Below are positions 26,080 to 34,515 of a DNA stretch of 64,000 nt, piece after piece (positions within the stretch are counted from its first letter, which is position 1; each line of letters begins with the position of its first letter). The notes under the pieces are model-generated. The model did no database searches, had not been told where the DNA came from, and saw only the letters and a program-made list of their open reading frames with translations. The translations under genes were made by a program, and so were the position numbers. Source of the stretch: Cellvibrionaceae bacterium (GTDB taxonomy: Bacteria > Pseudomonadota > Gammaproteobacteria > Pseudomonadales > Cellvibrionaceae); the NCBI GenBank assembly GCA_021151525.1, contig JAGKXD010000002.1:48230-112229 (forward strand), in the 5' to 3' direction.

Positions 26080-27690
26080 ATGAGGTCCTTATTTTCTGTA
26101 CTTATTTCGTTTTTAATAGTGTGCTGTGCATCCGTTCAATCGCAGGCTGCTACATGTAAATATACCGTTGTGAATCAATGGACAGGTGGTTTTCAAGGCT
26201 CCATTACTATTACCAATAATGGCACAACCGTAATGAATGGCTGGACAGTAGCTTGGCAGTATTCGGCGAATAAGATTACCAGTTCTTGGAATGCTACTTT
26301 GACCGGCAGCAACCCATACAGCGCTACTGCTTTGTCTTGGAATAGCACCATTCAACCAGGGCAATCTGTTAGCTTTGGTGTGCAAGGGGATACCAATGGT
26401 ACGCTTGCAGAGGCTCCAATCGTCACTGGTAGTGTTTGTGGTGCGGCAACCAGCAGTGTTGCGAGTTCAGTGAAGAGCTCGTCCTCTAGTGTTGCATCTA
26501 CATCGAGTTCAAACCCCTCGTCTGGGACGGCAACCTCAAGCTCTGTAAAGTCCTCTTCTGTAGCAGGCACAAGTGCTAGCTCGGTCAAAACTTCTTCCTC
26601 TGTCAGTTCTGCTACAAGCTCATCTTCATCATCGGTTTCAACTGCAATGCGCAACCTTACTAGCGTACAGCTTTCTCAGTTAATGGGTGCGGGATGGAAT
26701 TTAGGTAATAGTTTGGAAGCTATTGGTGGTGAAACGGCGTGGGGCAACCCTGTTCCTACGCAGGCGTTAATGAATGCCGTGAAAGCGGCTGGTTTTAAAA
26801 CCGTACGCATTCCTGTGTCTTGGACGCAATATTCAGATGCGAATTACAACATTAGCGCGACTTGGATGGCGCACGTACAACAAGTGGTGGATTACGCGAA
26901 AAATGCTGGTCTTTACGTGATCATCAACATCCATTGGGATGGCGGTTGGATGCAACCTAAATACGCCAACCAAACGGCCGTGAACAGCCGCATCACCAAG
27001 TTTTGGACACAAATCGCCAACAACTTTAAAAACTACGATGACTATTTGCTCTTCGCAGGCACCAACGAAGTTATGGTGGATGGTGATTACGGCACCCCAA
27101 CTGTTGAGTACTACACGGTGCAAAACAGTTTTAACCAAACCTTTGTAAATGCAGTGCGCGCAACTGGCGGCAACAATGCTGTGCGTCATTTGATTGTGCA
27201 GGGCTTCAACACCAACATTGATCACACCGTAAATTTTGCGACCATTCCAACGGATTCCGCATCAAAACGTTTGATGATGGAAGTGCATTTCTATGATCCC
27301 TACAATTTCACACTTAACGAAACCTCCAACACCATTTGGCAGTGGGGCGCTAACGCAACAATTCCATCAGCAACTGAAACTTGGGCGAACGAATCTTATG
27401 TGGATTCGCAATTCCAACGTATGAAAACCAAATTTATTGATCAAGGTGTTGCGGTGATTATGGGTGAGTTCGGCGCTATTTCGCGTACGGATATTTCTGG
27501 CGCGGAAACCTATCGCACCTATTGGGATCAATACATTACGCATTCTGCGTACACCCACGGCATGGTGCCGGTGTATTGGGATAATGGCGGAACTGCAGGC
27601 GCAAACCACTCAATGGGTTTATTTAACCGCAGCACGGCGGCACAGGTTTACCCAAGTTTGATTGGTACCATTGTGGGCGCAGCCAAATAA
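26080..27690 (+). CDS. Secreted GH5 endoglucanase with N-terminal CBM2 and poly-serine linker
   Basis: A 536-residue exported cellulase. Signal peptide to about residue 23, then a CBM2 module (about 25-120, closed by C26 and C120; surface tryptophans in GWTVAWQY, TSSWNATL and ALSWNSTI) that binds crystalline cellulose, a Ser/Val/Thr linker (about 124-190) and a GH5 barrel (about 192-536). E330 in GTNEVM is the acid/base and E463 in MGEFGAI the nucleophile. GWNLGNSLEA and TVRIPVSWTQY point to the GH5 group of beta-1,4-glucanases. The start is the ATG at 26080, with GGAGG just upstream; this gives a proper signal peptide. A strong terminator follows. Module order (CBM2 first) and linker are typical of Cellvibrio cellulases. 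Confidence 0.93.
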   Translation: MRSLFSVLISFLIVCCASVQSQAATCKYTVVNQWTGGFQGSITITNNGTTVMNGWTVAWQYSANKITSSWNATLTGSNPYSATALSWNSTIQPGQSVSFGVQGDTNGTLAEAPIVTGSVCGAATSSVASSVKSSSSSVASTSSSNPSSGTATSSSVKSSSVAGTSASSVKTSSSVSSATSSSSSSVSTAMRNLTSVQLSQLMGAGWNLGNSLEAIGGETAWGNPVPTQALMNAVKAAGFKTVRIPVSWTQYSDANYNISATWMAHVQQVVDYAKNAGLYVIINIHWDGGWMQPKYANQTAVNSRITKFWTQIANNFKNYDDYLLFAGTNEVMVDGDYGTPTVEYYTVQNSFNQTFVNAVRATGGNNAVRHLIVQGFNTNIDHTVNFATIPTDSASKRLMMEVHFYDPYNFTLNETSNTIWQWGANATIPSATETWANESYVDSQFQRMKTKFIDQGVAVIMGEFGAISRTDISGAETYRTYWDQYITHSAYTHGMVPVYWDNGGTAGANHSMGLFNRSTAAQVYPSLIGTIVGAAK

Positions 27691-27715
27691 AGTTTTAACA
27701 AAAAGAGTTACGCTG

Positions 27716-27751
27716 AAACCCTTTAGTCTTTGTGGCTAAAGGGTTTTTTAT
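27716..27751 (+). terminator. Intrinsic terminator after the GH5 gene
   Basis: AACCCTTTAG (27717-27726) pairs with CTAAAGGGTT (27736-27745), followed by a T-run. Confidence 0.9.
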
Positions 27752-27891
27752 TGGGCGCCTATTTGATCATGTTAATATCCGAATCTATTTTTACTCTCGT
27801 TGTCGATTTTTCATATTGCCACTCGACTATTTATTGAAGTTCAACATTATTTCGTTAATATTTCGCAAAACCTCACTAAGGAGAATTTCCA

Positions 27892-28311
27892 ATGAAAGTT
27901 ATGGTCATGGTGAAAGCCACCAAAAGTTCTGAAGCGGCTATTATGCCCACCACTGAATTACTCACCGCAATGGGCAACTACAATGAGGAATTAGTTAAAG
28001 CGGGAATTATGCTCGCAGGGGAGGGATTAAAGCCTTCCTCTGCAGCCAAGCGTGTACATTTTTCTGGTAAAGATCGAATTGTTACTGACGGCCCTTTCAC
28101 GGAAACCAAAGAGATTGTTGCGGGTTACTGGTTGTGGCAAGTTAAATCAATGGAAGAGGCGGTTGAATGGGTTAAGCGCTGTCCGAATCCTATGTTAGAA
28201 GATTCCGATATTGACATTCGCCCAATTTTTGAAGCAGAAGATTTTGGTGAAGAATTTACGCCAGCGTTGCGTGAGCAAGAAGATAAATTGCGTGCGGAAT
28301 TAGAGAAGTAA
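27892..28311 (+). CDS. YCII/DGPF-domain protein
   Basis: A 139-residue protein of the YCII-related (DGPF) family: MKVMVMVKATKSSE at the start, the family motif TDGPFTETKEIVAGYWLWQV and a ferredoxin-like fold expected over residues 1-110. Its function is unknown; relatives are often encoded with ECF sigma factors, but none is adjacent here. GGAG lies about 7 bases before the ATG. The acidic C-terminal tail (EEFTPALREQEDK) is longer than the domain. The gene has its own terminator. Confidence 0.88.
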   Translation: MKVMVMVKATKSSEAAIMPTTELLTAMGNYNEELVKAGIMLAGEGLKPSSAAKRVHFSGKDRIVTDGPFTETKEIVAGYWLWQVKSMEEAVEWVKRCPNPMLEDSDIDIRPIFEAEDFGEEFTPALREQEDKLRAELEK

Positions 28312-28340
28312 TTTTAAGCGTTAAATTATCCGTAATAGCA

Positions 28341-28376
28341 AAGGGCTGCGAATGTTAAAAACGCAGCCCTTTTTTA
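28341..28376 (+). terminator. Intrinsic terminator after the YCII gene
   Basis: AAGGGCTGCG (28341-28350) pairs with CGCAGCCCTT (28362-28371), followed by Ts. Confidence 0.9.
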
Positions 28377-28493
28377 TTAAGTGAAATTGATTTTTTTTAT
28401 TCAGCGAACATTATCAATTTGAGCGTGCATACCACCTTGATCTCTCTTTGCCGGAGTAAGCACCAAAAAATTGGAGGTGGGCGCAACAGAAAA

Positions 28494-28988
28494 TTATTCC
28501 AACACATCTACCTGTACTTTTTTAGGCGCAGGGTTGGGAAATTTCTCGCGATCAGCATCACTAGCGGTTTCATTGCATTCACCTTTAACGAGCATTGCAC
28601 CGCGCCGACTTTGTGTATCCAATCGATGATAATCAGTTCGGCAGAATCCCGTGCTGTTTAGTTTTTGATTAAGAGCATCATCGAAAATACGTTCAAACCT
28701 ATCCTGTATTGCACCGTCTTTGTCATCGTGTCCTTTGTCTTTGTGGTCACCCCGTGGCCCATCGCCATGGCCACCGTGACCTCCGTGCCCATTAGGTCCA
28801 CCATGCTTATTGCCAGAAAATTTTCCTTCGGGCATTTCTGTGATCAAGGTGTAACTGAATTGCTTGGTGCCATCGGGTTTAATTAGTGTAGAAAAAGACT
28901 CTTGGGTTTTAGGTGGTTGCGGTGGCTGGTGCGCGCAACCCGCTAGGGCGAGAACACTGATCAAGGTAATTAGGCGAGTAGATGTCAT
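28494..28988 (-). CDS. Putative lipoprotein with a His/Gly/Asp-rich central segment
   Basis: A 164-residue protein I do not recognise. It has a lipoprotein signal (SVLALAGC, cysteine at about residue 18), a conserved-looking stretch (FSTLIKPDGTKQFSYTLITEMPEG), then a low-complexity segment of about 35 residues full of His, Gly, Lys and Asp (KHGGPNGHGGHGGHGDG), and a C-terminal part with two cysteines (TGFCRTDYHRL, LVKGECNETASDADREKF). The His-rich part could bind metal such as Zn or Cu, but this is only a composition argument. Start ATG at 28988; it is transcribed alone. The two cysteines may form a disulfide in the periplasm. Confidence 0.7.
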   Translation of the reverse strand: MTSTRLITLISVLALAGCAHQPPQPPKTQESFSTLIKPDGTKQFSYTLITEMPEGKFSGNKHGGPNGHGGHGGHGDGPRGDHKDKGHDDKDGAIQDRFERIFDDALNQKLNSTGFCRTDYHRLDTQSRRGAMLVKGECNETASDADREKFPNPAPKKVQVDVLE

Positions 28989-29091
28989 GGATAGATCTCA
29001 AACATTATTGTGAGAAACTAGGACACTAAAATCGCTAGAAATTTTTAGGGGTAGGATACTTTCACATTGTTTGCACGATTTAACTCGTGCC

Positions 29092-29122
29092 AATAAAAAA
29101 CGGGCGCTAGGGCCCGTTTAGT
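29092..29122 (-). terminator. Intrinsic terminator of the lactonase-family gene (minus strand)
   Basis: ACGGGC and GCCCGT form the stem; on the minus strand it is followed by TTTTTTA. It lies just after the stop at 29136. Confidence 0.8.
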
Positions 29123-29135
29123 TAACACCTGTTAT

Positions 29136-30257
29136 TTATTCAAGTCCCAAGAAGGTTGGTCTCGGTACTTTGGTTTGCACACCAGAATATTCCAATTGCC
29201 CGTTTGCCAATAGATTCATCACTACAACATTGTCTGATTCCTGATTTGCAACCAGCATTTTCTTCGCATCTTCTAGCAATAAAAAGAAGCGAGGTATTTT
29301 GCCTTGGCTGTTGATGGATTGCGCAAGTGTTAGCTTTCCATCCTCTGCAACATCGAATACTGAAATGCTGTTCATGTCTCCGCGATTTGAAGTGTAAATA
29401 TGTTTTCCATCGGCACTGATAATAATATGTGCTGAGGTGTTTTTGCCTTTGAAATCAGCAGGCAATGTAGATACTTTTTGTACTTCAGTTAAATGACCTT
29501 TGGTATCTTGTTGCGTAAAAGATAATGTATTGCTGAGTTCATTAACGACGTACACCCACGGTTTGTTTGGGTGAATCGCTAAATGACGAGGTCCGTCACC
29601 GGGTGCGGCATTGTAGGCAACTTGGCCTTCTTCTAATACGCCTTTTGCATTTTGTGGATACCAAAATATTTTATCCACGCCCAAATCCACAACATAGATT
29701 CCTGTAGTTTTTTTGGCATCGGTTAATTGTGACCAGCCAGCCCAGTGTGCATGTGCTGCTTCCTGACGCTCGGTGTTGGGGCCTGTGCCTTGGTGTTGTT
29801 TTAATTGTGGTTGGCCGTGGGGCAAACCTTTTTTATCTAATTCAAAAACCGCCAAGTTGCCTGAACTGTAATTGGCAACAGCAATATATTTTCCGTCTTT
29901 GCGTTTGGATATGTAGCAAGGCGATGCACCCTTAACAGAATCTTTTTGTAAAAAATTTAACTCGCCATTGTTATTTTTACTGTACGTCAGTAATTGGCCT
30001 GCATTGGCTTCATCAACAAAATACCAAAGGTTGTTGTTCTTCAGTCCGAAGGAGGGATTGTTGTTTTTTGCTAATAATCTTAGCTCTCCAAACTGATTGG
30101 TGGTTGAATCAAAACTTAAGCCGTAAACACCTTCGCCACCTTTATCCGTATAGCCACTTGCAATAAGCTTTACGTTTTCGCCGTGAGCGAAGGTAGAAAT
30201 GCCAAGGCTTAGTGAAAGGCTTAGGGCGTAACCGAAAATGTGTTTGCGCTGCAGCAT
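29136..30257 (-). CDS. Exported lactonase-family beta-propeller (6-phosphogluconolactonase-like)
   Basis: A 373-residue protein with a signal peptide to about residue 26 (GISTFAHG) and a seven-bladed beta-propeller of the lactonase family (PF10282 type). The signature GDGPRHLAIHPNKPWVYVVNE is at about residues 222-242 and SADGKHIYTSNRGDMNSISVF follows. E. coli Pgl of this fold is cytoplasmic and hydrolyses 6-phosphogluconolactone; an exported copy is more likely to act on other sugar lactones or be a binding protein. GGAATT precedes the ATG. It has its own terminator and no partner genes in the same direction nearby. Confidence 0.87.
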   Translation of the reverse strand: MLQRKHIFGYALSLSLSLGISTFAHGENVKLIASGYTDKGGEGVYGLSFDSTTNQFGELRLLAKNNNPSFGLKNNNLWYFVDEANAGQLLTYSKNNNGELNFLQKDSVKGASPCYISKRKDGKYIAVANYSSGNLAVFELDKKGLPHGQPQLKQHQGTGPNTERQEAAHAHWAGWSQLTDAKKTTGIYVVDLGVDKIFWYPQNAKGVLEEGQVAYNAAPGDGPRHLAIHPNKPWVYVVNELSNTLSFTQQDTKGHLTEVQKVSTLPADFKGKNTSAHIIISADGKHIYTSNRGDMNSISVFDVAEDGKLTLAQSINSQGKIPRFFLLLEDAKKMLVANQESDNVVVMNLLANGQLEYSGVQTKVPRPTFLGLE

Positions 30258-30487
30258 GGATTAATTCCTGTGTTAAGTGGGGCGAAACGCTTTTTAATTC
30301 TTAAAAATAAAAGCAGTGGCTTTAAAGGTGGTGGAGTTGAAACGAGTATCTTAAAAAAGGGTGCTAAATTTGATGCTCAAAGTTCTATGAGCGCTGTGGG
30401 TTTAAAGAAATATTAAATTTTCATTTTCCTAGTTACGACCCTAATGCAGGTCGTAACCAGAGAGAGTGTTTAATGGCGTAAGCCGGA

Positions 30488-30784
30488 TTAGGCTTTTGCT
30501 TTCAATGCTTCAAGTTGCTCAATAAACATTTTTTGGTTTGCCAAAAAGGTTTCCTGGTTCGCGAGGAATTGCTCTTGGTTTGCAAGAAAACGTTGTTGGT
30601 TGATAAGGATTAATTTCAATTGACCAATCGCGCCGCTCACCAGTCCCAAAGTTCCCAAGGCGATAGCGATTGTTGAGTTGCCGAACAAGGACACGAGAGT
30701 GGCGATGATCAACATGGTCCAGAAGCAAATGTTGAAACCTTTGTACTGGTCTTCAAGGTCTACTTTAAGTAAGTTTTCTAGCAT
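30488..30784 (-). CDS. Small membrane protein with a heptad-repeat tail
   Basis: A 98-residue protein I cannot assign to a family. Residues about 17-55 are two hydrophobic segments (FWTMLIIATLVSLFG; IAIALGTLGLVSGAIGQL) and the rest is a helical tail made of four near-identical seven-residue units, NQQRFLA, NQEQFLA, NQETFLA, NQKMFIE, which should form a coiled coil. The start is the ATG at 30784 with GGGAG upstream; the frame continues 18 codons further up but without a good site. It is isolated, between the lactonase-like gene and a long non-coding gap. Likely oligomeric; role unknown. Confidence 0.75.
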   Translation of the reverse strand: MLENLLKVDLEDQYKGFNICFWTMLIIATLVSLFGNSTIAIALGTLGLVSGAIGQLKLILINQQRFLANQEQFLANQETFLANQKMFIEQLEALKAKA

Positions 30785-31463
30785 TGAGGTTCTCCCAATT
30801 ATGTTAAGCGTCAAAAATACATCCGATTGAGGAATCAACAGGGTGTAATGGTTCTTTATTATCGGTCAATAAATACTAAGCGTTGCTGCTAGTGTTTGGA
30901 CAAGAATAGATCAAATTCCCATCTTTATACATATTACCATAGGATTATTGCAGAGCTAGCATTGGTTGCTTTTTGGGCAGCGCATAAGTATGTGATGGTC
31001 GATAGGCTTTTTAGTCCATAAGTTCACTCTATGCAACTCATTAAAGTGCCTTATACACCTGTAATTGCAGGCTGCATTATGGAAAGTGAATGGGAGCTTC
31101 TGCGTAATTTAACTTGTTTTCGCTGTAGTGATTCTTCGCTTTGCTTATCATTTTAATAGAGATGTTAATCCATTAATTGGTGATGTCGTGTTTAATCTAA
31201 TGACTTGTTGCTATTGTTTTGGTGGCGGTGACCATAACAAAATTCAGAGTGGTCATTGATATTTAATATGCATTTAAAAGTGTTGTGTTGATGCTGGTTG
31301 TAAATTTTAATTTCGTTATAAAAGTCTACACAAAAAATATTCTACTTACTCCACTTAAAATGTTGCCAATTTATTCGGCTGGTTAATCTAGAACTCTGTT
31401 AAAATATCGTGCTTCTGATAATTTGCATTTTAATCTTTGCCTGAACTTAAAGGGGGGTGTTTT
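30785..31463. other. 679-base AT-rich gap without a convincing gene
   Basis: The region between the small membrane protein gene and nagB holds no frame that looks coding. A 41-codon frame at 31031-31156 (MQLIKVPYTPV..., three cysteines) has no good ribosome site and no family match. No tRNA, terminator or strong palindrome was seen. It must hold the nagB promoter near its right end. Confidence 0.6.
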
Positions 31464-32255
31464 GTGAAAATAGTCATTTTAAAAAATTCAGATGAAGTTG
31501 CTGCTTATGGTGCAGACATCTTTGTAAGATTTATTAGCAAAAAGCCAGCCGCAGTATTGGGCTTGGCAACAGGTTCAACGCCCGTTGCACTTTATAAGCA
31601 GTTAATTTCTGCTTATGAACAAAACCGCGTTTCATTTAAAGCGGTAAGCACTTTTAATTTGGATGAATATTTGGGAATTGCCGCTGAGCATCCACAAAGC
31701 TATCGCTATTTTATGAATCATCAGTTGTTTAATCACATAGATATTGATAAACAAAATACCCAAGTTCCTCAAGGCGATGCAGAAGATCCTTTTGCGGCTT
31801 GCGAGCGATATGAGTCTGCCATTAAGAAAAAGGGCGGTATTGATATTCAACTCTTAGGTATTGGTCGCAATGGGCATATAGGTTTTAATGAGCCGTCTTC
31901 ATCTTTAATGTCGCGAACTCGTGTAAAAACCTTAACTCGCGCCACTATTGATGACAACGCACGTTTCTTTTCGGCTGATGAATATCAACCACATTTGTCA
32001 TTGACTATGGGGATTGGAACAATTCTGGAATCAAAGAAAGTAGTTTTGTTAGCAACAGGCGAATCTAAAGCCGATGCTGTGAAGGCTATGGTGGAAGGGC
32101 CACTTACCGCTTCATGCCCTGCATCCGCGTTGCAAATGCATCAAGATGCTGTGGTTATAGTTGATGATGCTGCAGCATCCAAATTATTAGATGTGGATTT
32201 TTATAAGCATATTGAAATGGAAAATAGAAAACTTAACGAACGTTTTGATCGTTAA
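31464..32255 (+). CDS. nagB: Glucosamine-6-phosphate deaminase
   Basis: A 263-residue enzyme that turns glucosamine 6-phosphate into fructose 6-phosphate and ammonia. Family landmarks are [15 protein letters not shown] (phosphate loop), FNLDEYLG with the catalytic aspartate, and [16 protein letters not shown] with the catalytic histidine and glutamate. Length fits (E. coli NagB 266). The start is GTG at 31464 with AAGGGGGG upstream; a TTG at 31437 would add nine unfamiliar residues. It converges on the ROK kinase gene and belongs to the glucosamine locus on the other strand by function. No nagA deacetylase gene is in the window, which suggests that the imported sugar is glucosamine rather than N-acetylglucosamine. 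Confidence 0.95.
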   Translation: MKIVILKNSDEVAAYGADIFVRFISKKPAAVLGLATGSTPVALYKQLISAYEQNRVSFKAVSTFNLDEYLGIAAEHPQSYRYFMNHQLFNHIDIDKQNTQVPQGDAEDPFAACERYESAIKKKGGIDIQLLGIGRNGHIGFNEPSSSLMSRTRVKTLTRATIDDNARFFSADEYQPHLSLTMGIGTILESKKVVLLATGESKADAVKAMVEGPLTASCPASALQMHQDAVVIVDDAAASKLLDVDFYKHIEMENRKLNERFDR

Positions 32256-32261
32256 CAAGGA

Positions 32262-32292
32262 AAAATGCTTCTTTAAAAAGAAGCATTTTTTT
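32262..32292. terminator. Bidirectional intrinsic terminator between nagB and the ROK gene
   Basis: AAAAATGCTTCTTT and AAAGAAGCATTTTT form a stem of about 12 bp with A-run before and T-run after, so it can end both converging transcripts. Confidence 0.88.
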
Positions 32293-32328
32293 GCGGTGAG
32301 GATAATTTTTTACAAGGGCTGTGGGTTA

Positions 32329-33162
32329 TTACTGAAAAAGTGCAGCAGCGCCAAGGACAGGGCTATTAGGATTTTGGCTTTTTACTAAACGCGTTGCTTG
32401 CCATACCGACTGAAATGGAAATGTTTGCATTGATTTGTGCAAACTATCAATAAAAAAATCGTAGGCATAACTTACTGATCCACCTATCACCACAATTTGT
32501 GGATTATAAGCCAGCAATACGGTGCTCAATGCGTGCGCTAAATGTTCGCCAAAAGTATTGTATATTTCTAGCGCTGCTGCATCGCCTTGGGTTGCACGAT
32601 TAAAAACGTCTGTTCCGTTGCTGTTGTAATAGCGTGAAAAAAATTGACCGGAACAATAATTTTCCAACTTGCTATCGCCATAGGGCAGTTCGCCTAATTC
32701 GCCAGCACCACAGGTTTGTCCGGTATAGAGTTTTCCCGCGAGAATTAAACCAACACCCATTCCTGTTCCCAAGCTTATGCACACCATATCCTGCGTGTTC
32801 TGCCAGTTGCCGTAATGATATTCACCCAAGCTAAAGCAATTAACATCATTATTAATTTTTACGGGCAAATTGAAATGCGATTCGAGTCTGTCTTTCAAGT
32901 GCATTTCACGCCATGCAGGAATATTCGCTGCTTCATAAACAATTCCTCGGTGTGGATCAACAACACTGGGTACGCCGATCCCAATACCTTTAACCTCGGG
33001 AGAAAGATGTCTTTCGATACCTTCAATAATAGTTTGAAGTACAGCCTCTGCTGAAGCGTTAGCGTCGTAGAGTTGACGTGATTGGCTTGCGATTTGCGCG
33101 CCTTGTGTGCGTGCGACATGTAATTTTGTTCCACCGAGATCAACACCAATAATGCTGTTCAT
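32329..33162 (-). CDS. ROK-family sugar kinase, zinc-motif-less type
   Basis: A 277-residue ROK kinase. DLGGTK near the N-terminus is the ATP phosphate loop; INNDVNCFSLGE holds the catalytic aspartate (NND); ISLGTGMGVGLI follows. Most ROK proteins have a CxCGxxGC zinc site; here the equivalent stretch reads GAGELGELPYGDSKLENYCSGQFF (split at residues about 165-188), the form I associate with Bacteroidetes-type ROK proteins, so the gene may have been acquired by transfer. In this locus the expected reaction is phosphorylation of glucosamine (or GlcNAc/glucose) to the 6-phosphate that NagB uses. Start ATG at 33162 (MNSIIGVDLGGTK); a longer form from 33207 is possible. It is the last gene of the TBDT-GH9-MFS-ROK run. 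Confidence 0.87.
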   Translation of the reverse strand: MNSIIGVDLGGTKLHVARTQGAQIASQSRQLYDANASAEAVLQTIIEGIERHLSPEVKGIGIGVPSVVDPHRGIVYEAANIPAWREMHLKDRLESHFNLPVKINNDVNCFSLGEYHYGNWQNTQDMVCISLGTGMGVGLILAGKLYTGQTCGAGELGELPYGDSKLENYCSGQFFSRYYNSNGTDVFNRATQGDAAALEIYNTFGEHLAHALSTVLLAYNPQIVVIGGSVSYAYDFFIDSLHKSMQTFPFQSVWQATRLVKSQNPNSPVLGAAALFQ

Positions 33163-33251
33163 TAGGTTTTTGTTTTCGGATATGTTGTTTGAGCTAAACG
33201 TAGGCATAAAAAATCCAGAGCTATATCTTATTATCGGAAAGCTGATAAAAA

Positions 33252-34514
33252 TTAAAATGAAGTTTGTTTACTGGAATCGGATTTCCATGTCTTATTGGTT
33301 ACTAGGGGTTTTGCCCAGAAACCAATACTGAAAATATACCCAAGACTTATAAATACACAGAACATGCCTATGCGTAGTTCACCGCTCAAATCTGCAACTA
33401 ATCCAATAATGGGCGATGCCAATGCGCCGCCAATAATGCCGCTACACAAAATGCCTGCGAAGCTGCCGTGATGTTTTGGAACTGAATTTAACGCAAGTGA
33501 AAAAATAATTGAAAACATAACTGAGATACAGAAGCCAACAGCAGGGAAGGCCAGCAATGCAATTGATGTTGAGCTAAAAAGTGCCGTGGTGTAACAGACG
33601 ATAGCTGCAACAGAAAATAATTTAAGTACAATGCGGCTATCCATTAAGCGAAGTAATGCCATACCAAACATGCAACCAAATACCATCATCAACCAGAATT
33701 GGCTCACTGCATTTGCACCTTCAACTTCAGGATTTAAACCATGATAAGTTTGCAAAAAAAGCGACATGGAATTTGCAACACCTTGTTCTGTTGCAACGTA
33801 AGCCACGAGTGCGATAAAGAAAAGCTGTACTGTTTTGGATTTAAGTAATTCTATGTGAGTATCTAAGGCTCCAACTTTCTCATCTTCGTTGAGCGCCAGC
33901 TTAGGCAACTTTATGCTGGCAATAATAAAAATCATTGCAGCAGAAAGTAGTGCAAAGATTCCGTACATAGAAAGCCAACTTAAACCTTCGGGCACCCATG
34001 CAAATAATTGGTTTGCTGTGACTGATGAATGAGTTGTAAGTACGTCTGCGAGATAACTATAAACCAGCGGGCTAATAGTGGCGGCACCACCAAAGACTAA
34101 TTGTGCGGCAACAGAATTAAAGGCGAAATTTTCTTCGCCGCCTGCAATGCGCAATAAAGGATTAATAACAACTTGCAACATCGCCATTGCGGAGCCGATT
34201 AAAAACAGCGAAATCATAGCGGAAGAAAATGTTGGTACCAATGCTAAGAGGAGTGCGCCCGCTGTAGAGAGCCCAAAGCCCATTAGCATGGTTTTTTTGG
34301 CTCCAAAGCGTTCAGTGATAATTCCTGCTGGAATAGACATGACGCCATAGGCAATAAAAAATGCAAAGGGAAATAGTCCTGCAATCGATAAACTAATGTG
34401 ATAGTCATGTACGAGCGCAGGAAAAATAGGCCCCATAATATTGGTGATAAATGAAATTACAAAAAACGTCAGCATGACTAAAATCACTGCTGCTAAGCTG
34501 CGCGAATTATTCAT
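33252..34514 (-). CDS. MFS sugar permease (NagP/FucP-like)
   Basis: A 420-residue major facilitator protein with 12 predicted membrane segments. ITERFGAKKTMLMGFGLS after the second helix is the MFS loop motif, and the first helices (FVISFITNIMGPIFPALV) fit the fucose/glucose/GlcNAc permease group (FucP, GluP, NagP). It begins one base after the GH9 stop, so the two are translationally linked, and lies 89 bases upstream of the ROK kinase. It should import the monosaccharide or disaccharide that GH9 releases, by proton symport. Substrate is inferred from the locus (glucosamine) and not readable from the sequence. Confidence 0.87.
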   Translation of the reverse strand: MNNSRSLAAVILVMLTFFVISFITNIMGPIFPALVHDYHISLSIAGLFPFAFFIAYGVMSIPAGIITERFGAKKTMLMGFGLSTAGALLLALVPTFSSAMISLFLIGSAMAMLQVVINPLLRIAGGEENFAFNSVAAQLVFGGAATISPLVYSYLADVLTTHSSVTANQLFAWVPEGLSWLSMYGIFALLSAAMIFIIASIKLPKLALNEDEKVGALDTHIELLKSKTVQLFFIALVAYVATEQGVANSMSLFLQTYHGLNPEVEGANAVSQFWLMMVFGCMFGMALLRLMDSRIVLKLFSVAAIVCYTTALFSSTSIALLAFPAVGFCISVMFSIIFSLALNSVPKHHGSFAGILCSGIIGGALASPIIGLVADLSGELRIGMFCVFISLGYIFSIGFWAKPLVTNKTWKSDSSKQTSF

Positions 34515-34515
34515 T

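Noticed and set aside
31031..31156. 41-codon frame in the long gap before nagB
   Set aside because: It has three cysteines but no ribosome site, no family match and AT-rich base use; not supported as a gene.
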